From assembly GCA_003260075.1 (NCBI GenBank), contig QLIY01000065.1, positions 217,917 to 281,916 of the forward strand: a DNA stretch of 64,000 nt, written 5' to 3'. Below the pieces are notes generated by a model that had not been told where the DNA came from, ran no database searches, and saw only the letters and a program-made list of their open reading frames with translations. Position numbers and translations under genes: made by a program. This document shows, in pieces, positions 48,631-64,000 of the stretch. Origin of the DNA: Phallusia mammillata. Lineage: Eukaryota; Chordata; Ascidiacea; Phlebobranchia; Ascidiidae. Within the stretch, counting starts at the first letter, position 1. Each line of letters opens with the position of its first letter.

Positions 48631-49042
48631 AATACACAATAACTCCAAATGTACTTCAAAAGCCAAAAGGAAAATCAGTTCTACGGCGAAAACAAAAGAC
48701 AAATTGGATCGAAAGTCCAATACCTTTTCAATCGTTTCCTTTGGCGCATAGGACCATTGTAATTACAATTGGTCCAACACCACTGTATTATTATTGCATA
48801 TTTCGTTGTTAAGAGGGATTTCGTAATAAAACATATAACTTAATTAACTGGTTTGTGGAAAATAATGGCTTTCGATCATTCTTGTTTGCTGTTTGAAGCG
48901 GTAATAAAACACGACTGCCTATGTATGTGTATGATAAATACATTTCGTAATGGGTTATGAAAACATAGTAAATACTATTAGAGCGTGTATGCAATGAATA
49001 TATTCACTTGTCAAAATAGCCTTTGCGTATTTAAGAAAAAAN
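48631..49042. other. 3' flank of the GPCR gene up to the contig break
   Basis: AT-rich sequence after the stop codon; candidate poly(A) signals AATAAAA occur near 48825 and 48903. It ends at an N (49042) directly followed by the C run. Confidence 0.5.
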
Positions 49043-53558
<4,516 letters not shown>

Positions 53559-54344
53559 ATTATTGTGTACAATTCGATTGTGCTGTGATAAATGTTTTTT
53601 ATGTGAAACAAAGCAACAACAACGAAACAAAAAATTTTTTAAACGCTGCTAAACCAATCTAAACGTCACAGCAAAGTGTTCCAGATCAATGTTATTTAAA
53701 ACATCTTTATTATGATTTTGACAAACGTTGCATTCTATTGTAAGTTAGTTGGACTTTTAGTTTGAGCTGATGTGATTGCACGCATTAGTGACGTCACATA
53801 AAATGACGTCATACTTTAAGTCCTCCACCTTGCATTTTTGTAAAACTCGGCGCCTATGTTAACAACATTTTTCGACATCTGTAATGGCATTTAAACATCG
53901 CGGAAAATGAAATCTGCAGTCGATTGCAGTTCATATTACATAGGCTGATGTAAACATAATATAACAGAACGCTAGGGATTTCTGCTGTTACAGAGTTGGC
54001 GAAGGAAGCTTATTATCACAAGCGAGGTTTCATGAAGTCCTGGCATTTACACTCGCAGGACAGCAACATGAACGTTAGAACAGACGTTTGATAATATCAG
54101 GACTTTAAAAGTGCGTGAAAAGGCCTACTACATTATTCGGTGAGTGTGACGATGTATACACGAGCGGGACGGTTGATTACATTGTTATTTTATTTCGTTG
54201 TTAGCAAAAGAATTATTAGAAAAGAAATACGAATAATAATAATTAAAGTTGTTTTTTAAATAGAATGTGGGGGCAAATGGTAATTAGATATTAACGCAAA
54301 AGTACATAAGAATCTAAAACTTCAATTGAATATTTGAAGATATA
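53559..54344. other. Non-coding stretch between two C runs
   Basis: AT-rich sequence with no supported exon, flanked by the long C run and by a second C run. It contains two nearby TGACGTCA-like sites (about 53788-53810), a CRE/AP-1-type palindrome, but no gene to attach them to. Confidence 0.4.
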
Positions 54345-54345
54345 G

Positions 54346-54431
<86 letters not shown>
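54345..54431. repeat. 87-nt poly-C run
   Basis: Same class as the 4.5-kb run and the short C runs. It breaks a short open stretch on the minus strand (54432-54530, with MAFREQRHSRVQQARK) that might be an exon remnant. Confidence 0.9.
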
Positions 54432-54433
<2 letters not shown>

Positions 54434-54810
54434 GGAAGCTAGTTTTCTAGCCTGCTGAACGCGGCTGTGCCTTTGTTCTCGAAAAGCCATAAAATATTGC
54501 GGGTATTTGGCTGGTTGCCCCTGCAGATAGAACCGTTACGCTAGTGTTAATTCGTCACAATCACCGAAAAGTGTAGCATGTAGTTGATATTTTCTGTGCG
54601 ACGGCATCTCACGTAGGTTGTTAAAATCTTTCCATCTGGATCTGCTTAGGTCTCTAGCATCCAATAGGAGAACCGTTCAAACAATGGCGGGCCTGATCTT
54701 TTCTCTTAAGTGGTGCGACGAAACGTTGACTAAGTTGTTTTAATTGCCAAAATAGTTAACTGTCGACTTGTTTTAAACATTAGATGTTTAATGTTTAGTT
54801 GTTTAACTAA

Positions 54811-55830
54811 TATGAAAACCCTGGATTCGGAATCTGAGCAACCATCTTCGCATATGAAAACCCTGGATTCGGAATCTGAGCAACCATCTTCGCAAAAGGA
54901 AAACGCGTTTTAAGTATCTTCCAACCAACAACAAACTAGCAAAAAAGGAAGTGATCACCAATGCGAATTTTGTAAAAGATGCTTTGCATCCAAAAATGAG
55001 TTTGCTCTTCTCATCTTTAAAAATGGAAATCCAAAAAGAAATTTCCAAGTCGCGGAGTCGCCAGGTAAATTTAACACATATTTCCTCATACATATTCTTA
55101 GTATTTTTTGTTGATTCATGTGCGGAACCTAGTAAGGCAGTTGGCTCCACGTTTTAAAACGTGGATAATGGAAAATTAAGGAAACTTTTAAAGAATTTTG
55201 ATTCCTCCAAAAGCCTCATGTGGTAAGTATTCAATGAACATTATGATTGCTGAATCTGTTCAAGCAAACATGTTATCAGTGTGTAGAAGTTTTGGTTGTT
55301 ATATGTGACACTTATTTTATTGTTTGTAGATAATTGCACTTGGGGGCTTTCTATTATATCCAACCATTTCAGATCTAGAACATTATAGGCATAAAAAGCA
55401 ATCTTCAAATGTAGATACAATTACATATGTTAATTTTTTTGTATTACATTTCAACTTGTTTAGCATATTAACATACGTTGTTTTGTAGCCTTATAAAGAC
55501 AAATGAAGAAATTATTGTGCCACTTTTAAGCCATTCACAAAAGAAGACAGTTAAAACCCAGAAACTGTGTGTAAGCCGTTGTGTAAGGACAATATCAATT
55601 AAATGTGAGTACGTTTTAGTCTTTTGTCACTACATCTTTTTTTAGAACTTATTGCGGCTTATTACACTAGCGCACACGCCGAGCTGCGTTGTATAAAAAA
55701 ATATGAAGTGTCTATTGGCGTCCCAATTCTTTCGTATAAATGTGAAAAATCATTCTGCACTTCGGCAGGGCGTCAGTTTCTTGCCAGCTGGATTATTTTG
55801 GTAAAATTACAACAAGAGCCTTAGTAAACC
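54811..55830 (+). CDS. Possible exons of an unidentified gene (zinc-knuckle-like Cys cluster)
   Basis: Three candidate exons. First, 54811-54894 holds a 42-bp unit twice in tandem, in frame (MKTLDSESEQPSS repeated). Next, 54912-55062 reads HQCEFCKRCFASKNEFALL, a C-x2-C-x2-C cluster like half a C2H2 finger but without the His pair, ending at a gtaaat donor. Then 55490-55602 (LIKTNEEIIVPLLSHSQKK) ends at a gtgagt donor, and 55648-55824 starts ELIAAYYTSAHAELRC. The frames do not join the first part to the rest without an unseen splice. This is a weak model. A degraded zinc-finger gene or transposon protein is possible. Confidence 0.25.
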
Positions 55831-55975
55831 ACAGTTATAGGCTCGAAAATTCTGGCCAAATGTCTCCCCCCCCCCCCGTCAGTTTCTTGCCAGCTGGATT
55901 ATTTTGGTAAAATTACAACAAGAGCTTTAGTGAACCACAGTTGTAGGCTCGAAAATTCTGGCCAAATGTCTCTAA
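55785..55975. repeat. Direct duplicate around a C run
   Basis: About 90 bp (gtcagtttcttgccagctgg onward) occurs before and after the C run at 55865, with a few A/G differences. Confidence 0.85.
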
Positions 55976-56278
55976 TTTGAAGATAAGACACAAATTCGTG
56001 TTCAGCGTCCTCAAACAAAGAAAACCGTCGTGCGCGCCGGCTATCGTATGACAATACAAAGCCGTGTCGGGTCATAGAAGAAAAACTTAACACTTAAGTA
56101 TGTTACAAGTTGACAGGGTAGAAACTAGAAACCACTCCGTATGAATTTTGGAAAATCTTTATTTGTTTCTTAATCTTCCTAATATACGTTGTGAAATAAA
56201 ATCAACAGCAATTTTCAAGTAAATACGTTTCACACTGCCATGGAGCGCCACTAATGAAATTTAAAATTAATTCTTGTT

Positions 56279-56898
56279 TTAGACCAACGACGTCACGTCC
56301 AAAATAATTGCTCCATCGAGTTGAAGTGGTACTTCGAATATCGTTGCGTACGCATTTGCAAAAGTCATATCGTAAGTCAACTCGTTTTTTTTATATACAG
56401 TAGTGAAGTTTTCCAGAACCTTTCCTTGCCTTTTCACACAAAATAAGCCAATTGTTGTGCGGCGAACGAAGGCGTTCTTGACAGACAGGAAGTAATTCAG
56501 TTTCTCGTTGGAAACCAGAGCACTTAGTGTGGAAGGGTTTAATGTAACGGTGGAAAGACAGACCGTGTGATCTTCTGTACCTCTCAAGTCACGTCTAGGT
56601 TAACTGATAGCTTTGAAAAAAAAAAACTATTTGTATTTTCATGAGATGCGCATCGGGAAACGGGTCCCAGAAAAGGCATTTCTTCGTTCTGCTCCAAACC
56701 CATGAACCGCAGAGATTTCATACACTCCCCCCCCCCTTTGAAATCCTTAAGCCAAATTATATCACAGCCCCAAGTTGAATGTGGTTCAAATTTCGACACG
56801 CAATTATTCAACACATAAACTGTTATCAGTTTTCTCGCTTTTGTCCAATATTTGTTTATTGTAAAAGTGGCTGTGAGTGCAATTTTTGCAAAACTCAT
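56279..56898 (-). CDS. Two overlapping unrecognised ORFs, possible exons
   Basis: The 104-codon frame 56584-56898 starts MSFAKIALTATFTINKYW, and the 102-codon frame 56279-56587 ends DGAIILDVTSLV-stop. The first contains a 10-nt C run (about 56727), read as GGG, so its frame is suspect. The second has alternating hydrophobic strands that suggest a beta-sandwich C-terminus, but no family signature was recognised. Both could be exons of one gene. Confidence 0.25.
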
Positions 56899-56899
56899 T

Positions 56900-58930
56900 A
56901 TCAGCAGTACGTTTGTGATGTAAAACCGTATGCTTTGGTATGGCAGTAGGTATGAAAAATATTGGTGTTTTAAACTATGTTTTCAATAACATACGAACTT
57001 TGTGAAATTAGGAGCAACTACTCCTAAGCAACTAAAAATAATCGATGTGGAAAACATGTTCTTCTCCTAGACCTGCTACTCCACAGTTCGCGCCACACTA
57101 TACATGGAGTTTGTACAGCTGCTGCTAATCGGAAGCAATTAAGATACTCGTTTCTAACCACCCCCTAATGCTAAGAGCATAGTAAAGAAATACGTTTCAA
57201 ACTACGATAGACAATGATAGTTTGCTTTGTTTATAGCCATGTGCTTGCTACACTCAACTGCATAATTTTGAGGTGTTAACTCAGTACAGCATTATGATGG
57301 CATATGTTAAAACATTCGTTTATTTACCTCGTCTATTTAAGTAGATTTCCCGAGTGTATCTACAGTGTTATATAATAACAGGAAAACGAAGAAGAGATAT
57401 TATTTAACTTCTTTTAGACATTCAGAAAGTCAATTGTAAGGTATTACGTGTTTGTGAAGTCCTAATTTTATCGATGAATATTTTCCGTAGCGATATACAT
57501 CATGTTAGACTGGTAGCATACAAATACAATTTAAACAAGTTCGTTTAACAAAAAAGGCAAAAATGAGCTTTTACCGTGGAGTCTCGGGAGCAATATCGTA
57601 TCGACTTCAGGAGGAATTGGGCAGACAGACCATTGTCGCATGTGATCCCCCCCCCCATTCTCAAACTCAGCAAAAATCGTAGCAATTAGCCAAGCGCGAA
57701 ATTACAAACCAAAGCGCGTTGCATTGCATAAAGCCTTTGTTCCTTGTTGCAATGAAACCATGGAGAATGTGTATTGCAATTTTTTTTTTTTTGCCTGAAG
57801 CAAAGTTTGTTTTAGTATAGTGTTGGAGTTTTCCTCGGATTGTTTTCCTGTAATGAAAATGCTTCTTCCCCAACAAAACCGCATGGCAGGGGCCCCTATG
57901 ACCCAGGCAAGTGTCGTGGTGAAGGAATCGGTAACTGGTGGTCTGATCACTGCCTTCCAAATTCAGAATTACTGTAGACGCTGCCATCACTTTCCCTGCC
58001 ATATTCCTCCATACCAACCATCGTAAGCATCTACTACTGCAAACAAAGCAATGCTAAATTTACCATTTCTGCCCTAAACTGTCATCTTTAGTACAGTTTT
58101 GTGCAAATTACATTACATAAAACCTAAATCAATAACACTGTAAACCGCTCTTAAACTTTTGTTTCGGGTTATCTGCAAAGCACACAAACAGTTCAGTAAT
58201 AAGGATTTTTTTGAAAGGTGTTTGTACCCATACTTACATTCTAACAACTCTTCTCGCTTTCTTCCTAAAACTAAAAAAGTACAGTGCGTCATTAGTTTTA
58301 CTGGTACAACATTCAAAGGTTAAAAAGTCTGCAATACAAACTTACGGTTTTGTTGTTATCATGCTCTTAATGGGTCTAAAAAAACACAGTGTGTCATAGC
58401 TGTACTGTTACAACATTCTATTCCTTAAATATTACAAAAACAAATGCCTTGATAGCCATCTCGCTTTTTGGGTATTACATCCAAACATTCCCCCCCCCCC
58501 CGAAAGCTATATGCTGACGAACACGGCTTTTCGTATAGTTTTTTGATGTATTTTAAAAATATGTTGGTAATTCTTTTTTGAAAAAAAATGGTTGTACTTT
58601 CTGTGAATCAAAGGAGCGTTGAACGCCAATTAGCTTCGTAATTCAGTCTTCGATACCATATACTGTACCATATACTGACGCAGACCTTGTTCTGTCCCGA
58701 TGTTTAGTACGTTGTTTTTTTGAGGTAGGGTGCTAGCTACGACGACCTGCATTGCAAACATGGTGAGAGGAAGTTATGTAGATTTCACCATGCTCTTGCT
58801 GGGTCTAAAAAACGACAGTGTGCCATAGCTGTACTGTTACAACATTCTATTTCTCAAATATTACAAAAATAAAAAATGCCTTGATAGTCATCTCGCTTTT
58901 TGGGCATTACACCCAAACATCCCCCCCCCC
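56900..58930. other. Gene-poor region with C-run joins
   Basis: No supported exon. C runs at 57648, 58491 and 58921. Sequence around 58360-58490 (tgctctt-x-tgggtctaaaaa onward, through gccttgatag) recurs at 58790-58920 with small differences, so allelic joins continue here. Confidence 0.5.
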
Positions 58931-58933
58931 CAC

Positions 58934-61500
58934 AGTACACTGAATGACAAAAGGTAACATGAAAAAACGTATTGCTGCACGAGTCACAGACATAAGGGCG
59001 ATTTTTTTGTCAGCACAGGCAGTTTTTCAGTGCTATCCCCGGCACAGAGAACGTTTGACCCAACTTTCACCTGGACATGAATTTGATAACTTGTTCCAAC
59101 AAACTAAAACAACTACTTATAAGTCTTTTGGGGTTTTATTGCAGGGATTTAACTTGGATTTGCTGCGCCAACAGGTCCCCCCCCCCCTTTTATTTGTGTG
59201 CCCCACAGTTCTGTGTTTGGTAAATATGGATGATTTGTGTGGGATGGGGTCAACAACTCCATGGTGGTGGGGTGAGTATTTACATGTGTGTGTAAGTGCT
59301 TTTCTTATGTTATTGTAAACAGTACACTGAATGACAAAAGGTAACATGAAAAAACGTATTGCTGCAAAAACGTATTGAGTAGGCCCATTTGTTACAAAAT
59401 GATCCCTATAATGTACACTGTACAGTGAACCCCTGGAAAAGAATTGCCACTGGTATTACAGCAACCAGATGTAGTAGCCCCAATACGTTTCAAACCTTCT
59501 GTGGCAGCAACTTTGTCTGGTTTTTGGACAGTTGTTCTCACTCCAGTTTTATATCACATTAAAATTTTGTGACTTGAAAATTGAATTTGGTTTTATTGTT
59601 CGAAAAAAATTGCTACGTTAAAGCCTTGAAACCAATCTCTTCATGCGATAGAAAGTACATCCCGGCTCCAACTTGCTGGGTGTTTTGTTAGTTTCTTTGG
59701 CAAACTGCCTGACTGCACCTTGAATATACTCAGTGAGCAACTAGTCTTGTCTGTATCCGCTGATTTTTTTTTACAGAATCGCTGCAATGTCTTGACATTT
59801 ACCTGTGAATAAATGTACATAAATCAACTTTTTATTACGACCAGAAAAGGGGTAACGGTTTAGTTAAGCTTTGTGTATTTGGAAAATTTGATTCAAGCAT
59901 TGGAATTATTTTCACATAATTGATGTTTTACAGACTACACAGGCAATTAACATTCTTGTAAGCCTTTCCAAATCACGACTTCATTAATGACTCACCTGCT
60001 GTTGCACTGTCCCCCCCCCCTTTAGTAAATATTGATGATTTGTGTGGGATTAGGTCAGATGTAACAACTTGCGTGGTGGTGGGGTGAGTATTTACATGTG
60101 TGTTTAAGTTTAAACAGTACACTGAATGTGACAAAAGGTAACATGAAAAAACTAATTGCACGAGTCACAGACATAAGGGCGATTTTTTTTTCAGCACAGG
60201 CAGTTTTTCAGTACTATCCCGGGCACAAAGAACGTTTGACCCAACTTTCATCTGTACATGAATTTGATAACTTGTTCCTACAAACTAATACAACTACAAT
60301 CTGCTGTTGCTATTTGTTTAGAATTAAAAGTCTTTTTGGATTTCATTGCAGGAATTTAACTTGGATTTGCTGGGTTTGTTACAAAATGATCCCTATAATG
60401 AACAAAATAATTGCCACTGGTATTACAGCAAACCAGATGTTGTAGCCCCAATACGTTTCAAACCTTTTGTGGCACCAACTTTGACTGGTTTTCAGACGGT
60501 TGTCCTCACTCCAGTTTTATATCACAGTTAAATTTCGTGACTCCCCCCCCCCGGATTTAACTTGGATTTGCTGCGCCAACCGGTCGAGTAGGCCCATTTG
60601 TTACAAAATGATCCCTATAATGTACAGTGAACCCTTGGAAAAGAATTGCCACTGGTATCACAGCAACCAGATGTAGTAGCCCCAATACGTTTCAAACCTT
60701 TTGTGGCACCATCATTGTCTGGTGTTTGGACAGTTGTCCTCACTGCAAATTGAATTTGGTTTTATTGTTCGAAAAAATTGCTACGTTAAAGCCTTGAAAC
60801 CAATCTCTTCATGCGATAGAAAGTACATCCCGGCTCCAACTTGCTGGGTGTTTTATTTTCTTTGGCAAACTGCCTGGCTGCACCTTGAATATACTCAGAG
60901 AGCAACTAGTCCTGTCTGTATCAACTGATTTTTTTACAGAATCGCTGCAATGTCTTGACATTTACCTGTGAAGAAATGTACATAATTCAACCTTTTATTA
61001 CGACAGGAAAAGGGTAACGGTAAAAAATCTTTTGAACGAAATTACCCAGGCGTCGTGCTTTTTGATGCAAAACTTGTTTTCTGGTCTACCCCCCCCCCTG
61101 TGAATAAATGTACATAAATCAACTTTTTATTACGACCAGAAAAGGGATAACCGTAAAAAATATTTTGAACGAAATTACTCGGGCCTCGTGCTTTTTTGAT
61201 GCAAGATTTGTTTTCGGGTTTAGCTAAGCTTTGCGTATTTGGAAAATTTGGTTTAAGCATTGGAATTTTCTTTATTTAACTACATTTGGCATTATTTTCA
61301 CATAACTGATGTTTTATAGACTACACAGGCAGTTAACATTCTTGTAAGCCTTACCAAATCACGACTTCATTTTATGACTCACCTACTGTTGCCCCCCCCC
61401 CTTCGCATAATTGGGAAATTTGGTTTAAGCATCAGAATTTTCTTTGTTCAGCTACACTTGGTATTATTTTCACATAATTGATGTTTGACAGACTTAACCT
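58934..61500 (+). repeat. Scrambled duplicates of an unidentified multi-exon gene
   Basis: At least three exon-like blocks recur. Block A (58944-59110 and about 60120-60295) encodes AQAVFQYYPGHKERLTQL and HEFDNLFLQT. Block B is best at 60354-60531: FNLDLLGLLQNDPYNE, KPDVVAPIRFKPFVAPT, ending TPVLYHS-stop, with a cattgcag acceptor; partial copies are at 59143, 59378 and 60553. Block C (VNIDDLCG) is at 59219 and 60026, each before a gtgagt donor. C runs at 59178, 60011, 60543, 61089 and 61394 separate the copies. The order is inconsistent between copies, as expected from a mis-joined polymorphic locus. The product is not recognised. Downstream 3' sequence (tttattacgacc onward) also recurs. Confidence 0.5.
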
Positions 61501-63090
61501 GCAATTGAAATTCTTGTAACCGTTCCAAATTCACGACTTCATTAATGACTCATCCGCTGTTGCACTGTGCCCAAATGCCAGTAGTCGATAATTGCCTTCT
61601 CATTCATCGTCGATTCCAAACCCTCGGCAAATAAAGCATGTCTGGTTGTCACCGCACTTTTGCAAACAAACCATAAGAACCAAAAGTGACATAAACAATC
61701 AGCACACACAATTTTGAAAAATGACATATTCATTTATCTGCTTTCGTCTATTCGCCACCCTGTGTATTTCACCCAAGCCTAAGATTTTATAGCCAAACCA
61801 AATTTTGTTGTCGACGCATGTTTCGCAATCCAAATTTCGAATCTTGCCAGTTTCAGTTTAAATCCACACCTCCGTTACATCGTCGTTGAATCGTAAGTTG
61901 TGAAAAAAGTACTCTCCTAATGCAATTTCCTAAATGTTTGGTAACTCACAGACGACATCAAGCAGTTGACAGGCTGCAACAGGTAGTCTTTACTGTCAAT
62001 GAGTCCTATTGGTTTCAATAAGTGTTTCCAGCCGACTGCAAAAGCCTAACCGGAATGTCCATAATGCTTGTTGCTGGGATGGTTTCGGGTACGAGTTTGT
62101 GCGTTTTAACGTAGGGACCAGCAAAAAACTTTACTAACGTGCCATGCACCGGTGTTAAGTTTCCTTTTTCTTTAGTCCACCTGTTTTAAAACTTGTTAGT
62201 TGAAACATGTCTTTCTTGGTAGGTGACTTCGGTTTAACTCTGTACTATGTTTAACTGTTTATACCCATTTTCTCGCGTTTTGGTACACTACCATTTGTTA
62301 GTTAGCTTAAAAGCATGTCATGAAGGGTTAGTTTATGATTCAAATGTTCAAACTCTAACACATAGTCATTCATTGACGTACCCTCAAGCATTAAAACCAG
62401 TCATGCATAAATAAACACAACAAAGTAAATTTAATTGAGGAACAAATTTCACAGATGGCAGTGTTAAGTTTAAGTCCGCAAATTCATGATGATGATGCTC
62501 CATTATAATGACAAAGAATACAAAGAGGATGTAAGATACAGCTCAGTAGTTCACCTCTGGAAGAAATAGGGGTACATTTATAACAAATGAGAGAAGCAAC
62601 AAACAGCATAGGCCTCTTAAACAGGCATAGGCCGACTGCAGTGTGATGGTGTTTCGGAAATTTCAGACAAAGAGAATTAAGTTGCCCTGAAACAATAGCA
62701 TTGTATGAAATTCTCGAGTTTATTTTTCAATTTTGCATGAAGACGTAACGTTGCTTATAAGTACAAATAACACAACTGACGACAAAGATGTGCTTGTGAC
62801 AGCGACAGATTGTGAATATGGTCTCACAAATCTTTTTTAATTGTAATTCAGCAAACCACTTTCTAGTTTAAAAAATGTACGAAATTCTTAGAAAGCGATA
62901 ATAGCAAAAAAACTCTCGCTCTTTAGTGCCACGATGCGCAAGCAGTATTTAGGCTATTGCTAATGGTCGCATCTTCCCAAATGGAGTAGAGATTTTGTGT
63001 GACTGTTCTCGTTAACCTCCGACTGATTTCTGTGGAGCCACTTTCCGATCAATGTAGAAACGAATAAACTCCCCATAGGCCCCGTTCATT
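61501..63090. other. Region without recognised genes
   Basis: AT-rich sequence with short ORFs only. No splice-supported coding block, repeat or RNA gene was identified. Confidence 0.5.
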
Positions 63091-63093
63091 CTT

Positions 63094-63367
63094 TTACATT
63101 TTCTTGGCATGAACTCCGTTAGGAGACACAAACTTATGCGAGTAGTTAACAGTGCGGTGTGTATGCTGCTGCGGCATACCTAAAACAATTGTATGTAGTT
63201 ATTATAATTAGACGTGTATCAGGAATATAGAAGCTTTCTTACGTGACAAGTTATTGTATCCTGCCAAATCATCAGACCAGATTTTCGTTTGGGGAGCAAC
63301 TCTCTGAGCTATCATTCCCTCGGGGGTTGCTCGGTCCCTAAAAGCAACGAGTTTAAGGAAGCGTTCC
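63094..63367 (-). pseudogene. ISXO2-like transposase fragment, decayed
   Basis: Two minus-strand blocks, 63243-63367 and 63094-63179, read FLKLVAFRDRATPEGMIAQR then VAPQTKIWSDDLAGYNNLS, and, after a gtaaga/ttttag intron-like gap, HRTVNYSHKFVSPNGVH before a stop. This matches the order in ISXO2-like (IS1595-family DDE) transposases: a hydrophobic strand with DR, then VxPGTxIxSDxWxAYxxL, then HxTVNHSxxFVxPxxGxH. A continuation in another frame (NGAYGEFIRFYIDRKV) resembles the usual C-terminal end, so a frameshift has probably occurred. Such domains are common in invertebrate genomes as domesticated or mobile copies. Confidence 0.5.
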
Positions 63368-64000
63368 CTAAAAAAACAGTTAGTACAACTAATACAACAT
63401 ACCCGTTGCTCGCAAACGGATCTGGCCTGAGCGTTGAAGCCGCTTTTTCTTCACAATGTGTCCTTGTCAATGGATATCTGCGGTTTGATGTAATTGAAAT
63501 GTAGTCATTTAAAAACAAAAAAGTACAAGCTCTCCTACCTCACGCAGAAAATTACACCAATCGATGCAAACCTTGTTGAATATTCTAGCATTACCACGTT
63601 TTGAGTGACGTCCCGTGTCCAAAAGTATAAGAATGTTATCAACTGACATACCGTCAGATGACTTTTTCCAAAAAACGATCCACGTAGAGACACAATTTGT
63701 CTACAACTCTAAAAATCATTAAAAATTCACTCCAACACTGAGAAAAAGAACTAAGAAATTGCGTACCCCAGAAGGACACCGCCAAACATATCTATCAAAC
63801 TTGTTTGCATCCCATCTTAAAAGAAACATTCTTGCTTCCGATCAGGATAATATTGGAATGTTTCATAAAAACATATAAAAAGCATAACTCGTTTCTTTTA
63901 ATAACAGAAATATATATTTCGCCATAATAAATAGGCATCGTCAGTTTCTGCAAAAAGCAAAAATGGAGTGGACTGTCGATAAAAAGTGAAAAAAAATAAA

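Noticed and set aside
56279..56587. TNF- or C1q-like jelly-roll domain
   Set aside because: The hydrophobic pattern is suggestive, but no diagnostic residues were found.

Overview
The window looks like nuclear DNA of a marine invertebrate deuterostome, most likely an ascidian tunicate. The grounds are multi-exon genes with short GT-AG introns, an AT-rich background, animal GH9 cellulase genes with a CBM2 module, short hAT-type elements, and very high apparent heterozygosity. The species cannot be fixed from sequence alone. The strongest gene calls rest on exon-by-exon translation with matching splice phases.

Layout. 1-12.6 kb (minus strand): cellulase-family exons. A signal peptide and CBM2-like module (12.6-12.2 kb) lead through a Thr-rich linker into a first GH9 domain (10.4-6.0 kb) whose catalytic residues are all replaced. 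A second GH9 domain with intact catalytic residues (5.4-1.4 kb) follows, then a Thr/Ser-rich linker and a Cys/Trp-rich tail (1.4-0.3 kb). The two domains join in phase and may be one protein of about 1,400 residues or two tandem genes. 15.6-27.5 kb (minus): a GRIPAP1/GRASP-1 orthologue, a coiled-coil endosomal protein; 2.85 kb of it is present twice around a single N. 28.0-28.9 kb: small unrecognised exons. 29.0-38.0 kb (minus): a roughly 23-exon gene that I read as CFAP92 (DUF4550), an axonemal protein. 38.4-40.9 kb (minus): an intronless full-length LRGUK, 335 bp upstream of the CFAP92-like start and also linked to cilia and sperm tails. 43.5-48.6 kb (plus): a complete 12-exon adenosine-receptor-like GPCR with a very long third intracellular loop and a changed NPxxY motif; one of its introns carries a hammerhead-ribozyme-like sequence on the opposite strand. 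49.0-53.6 kb: a 4.5 kb pure C run, surely an assembly artefact. 53.6-64 kb: gene-poor, with scrambled duplicated exons of an unidentified gene (58.9-61 kb) and a decayed ISXO2-like transposase (63.1-63.4 kb).

Assembly quality matters here. About 25 homopolymer runs of 8-14 nt sit at junctions, most of them between near-identical neighbouring copies of the same sequence. All are G up to 18.2 kb and all are C from 30.3 kb. This is best explained as allelic contigs with poly-G tails being chained together, so local duplications next to these runs should not be read as real gene duplications.

No bacterial features, CRISPR arrays, rRNA or complete tRNA genes were seen.
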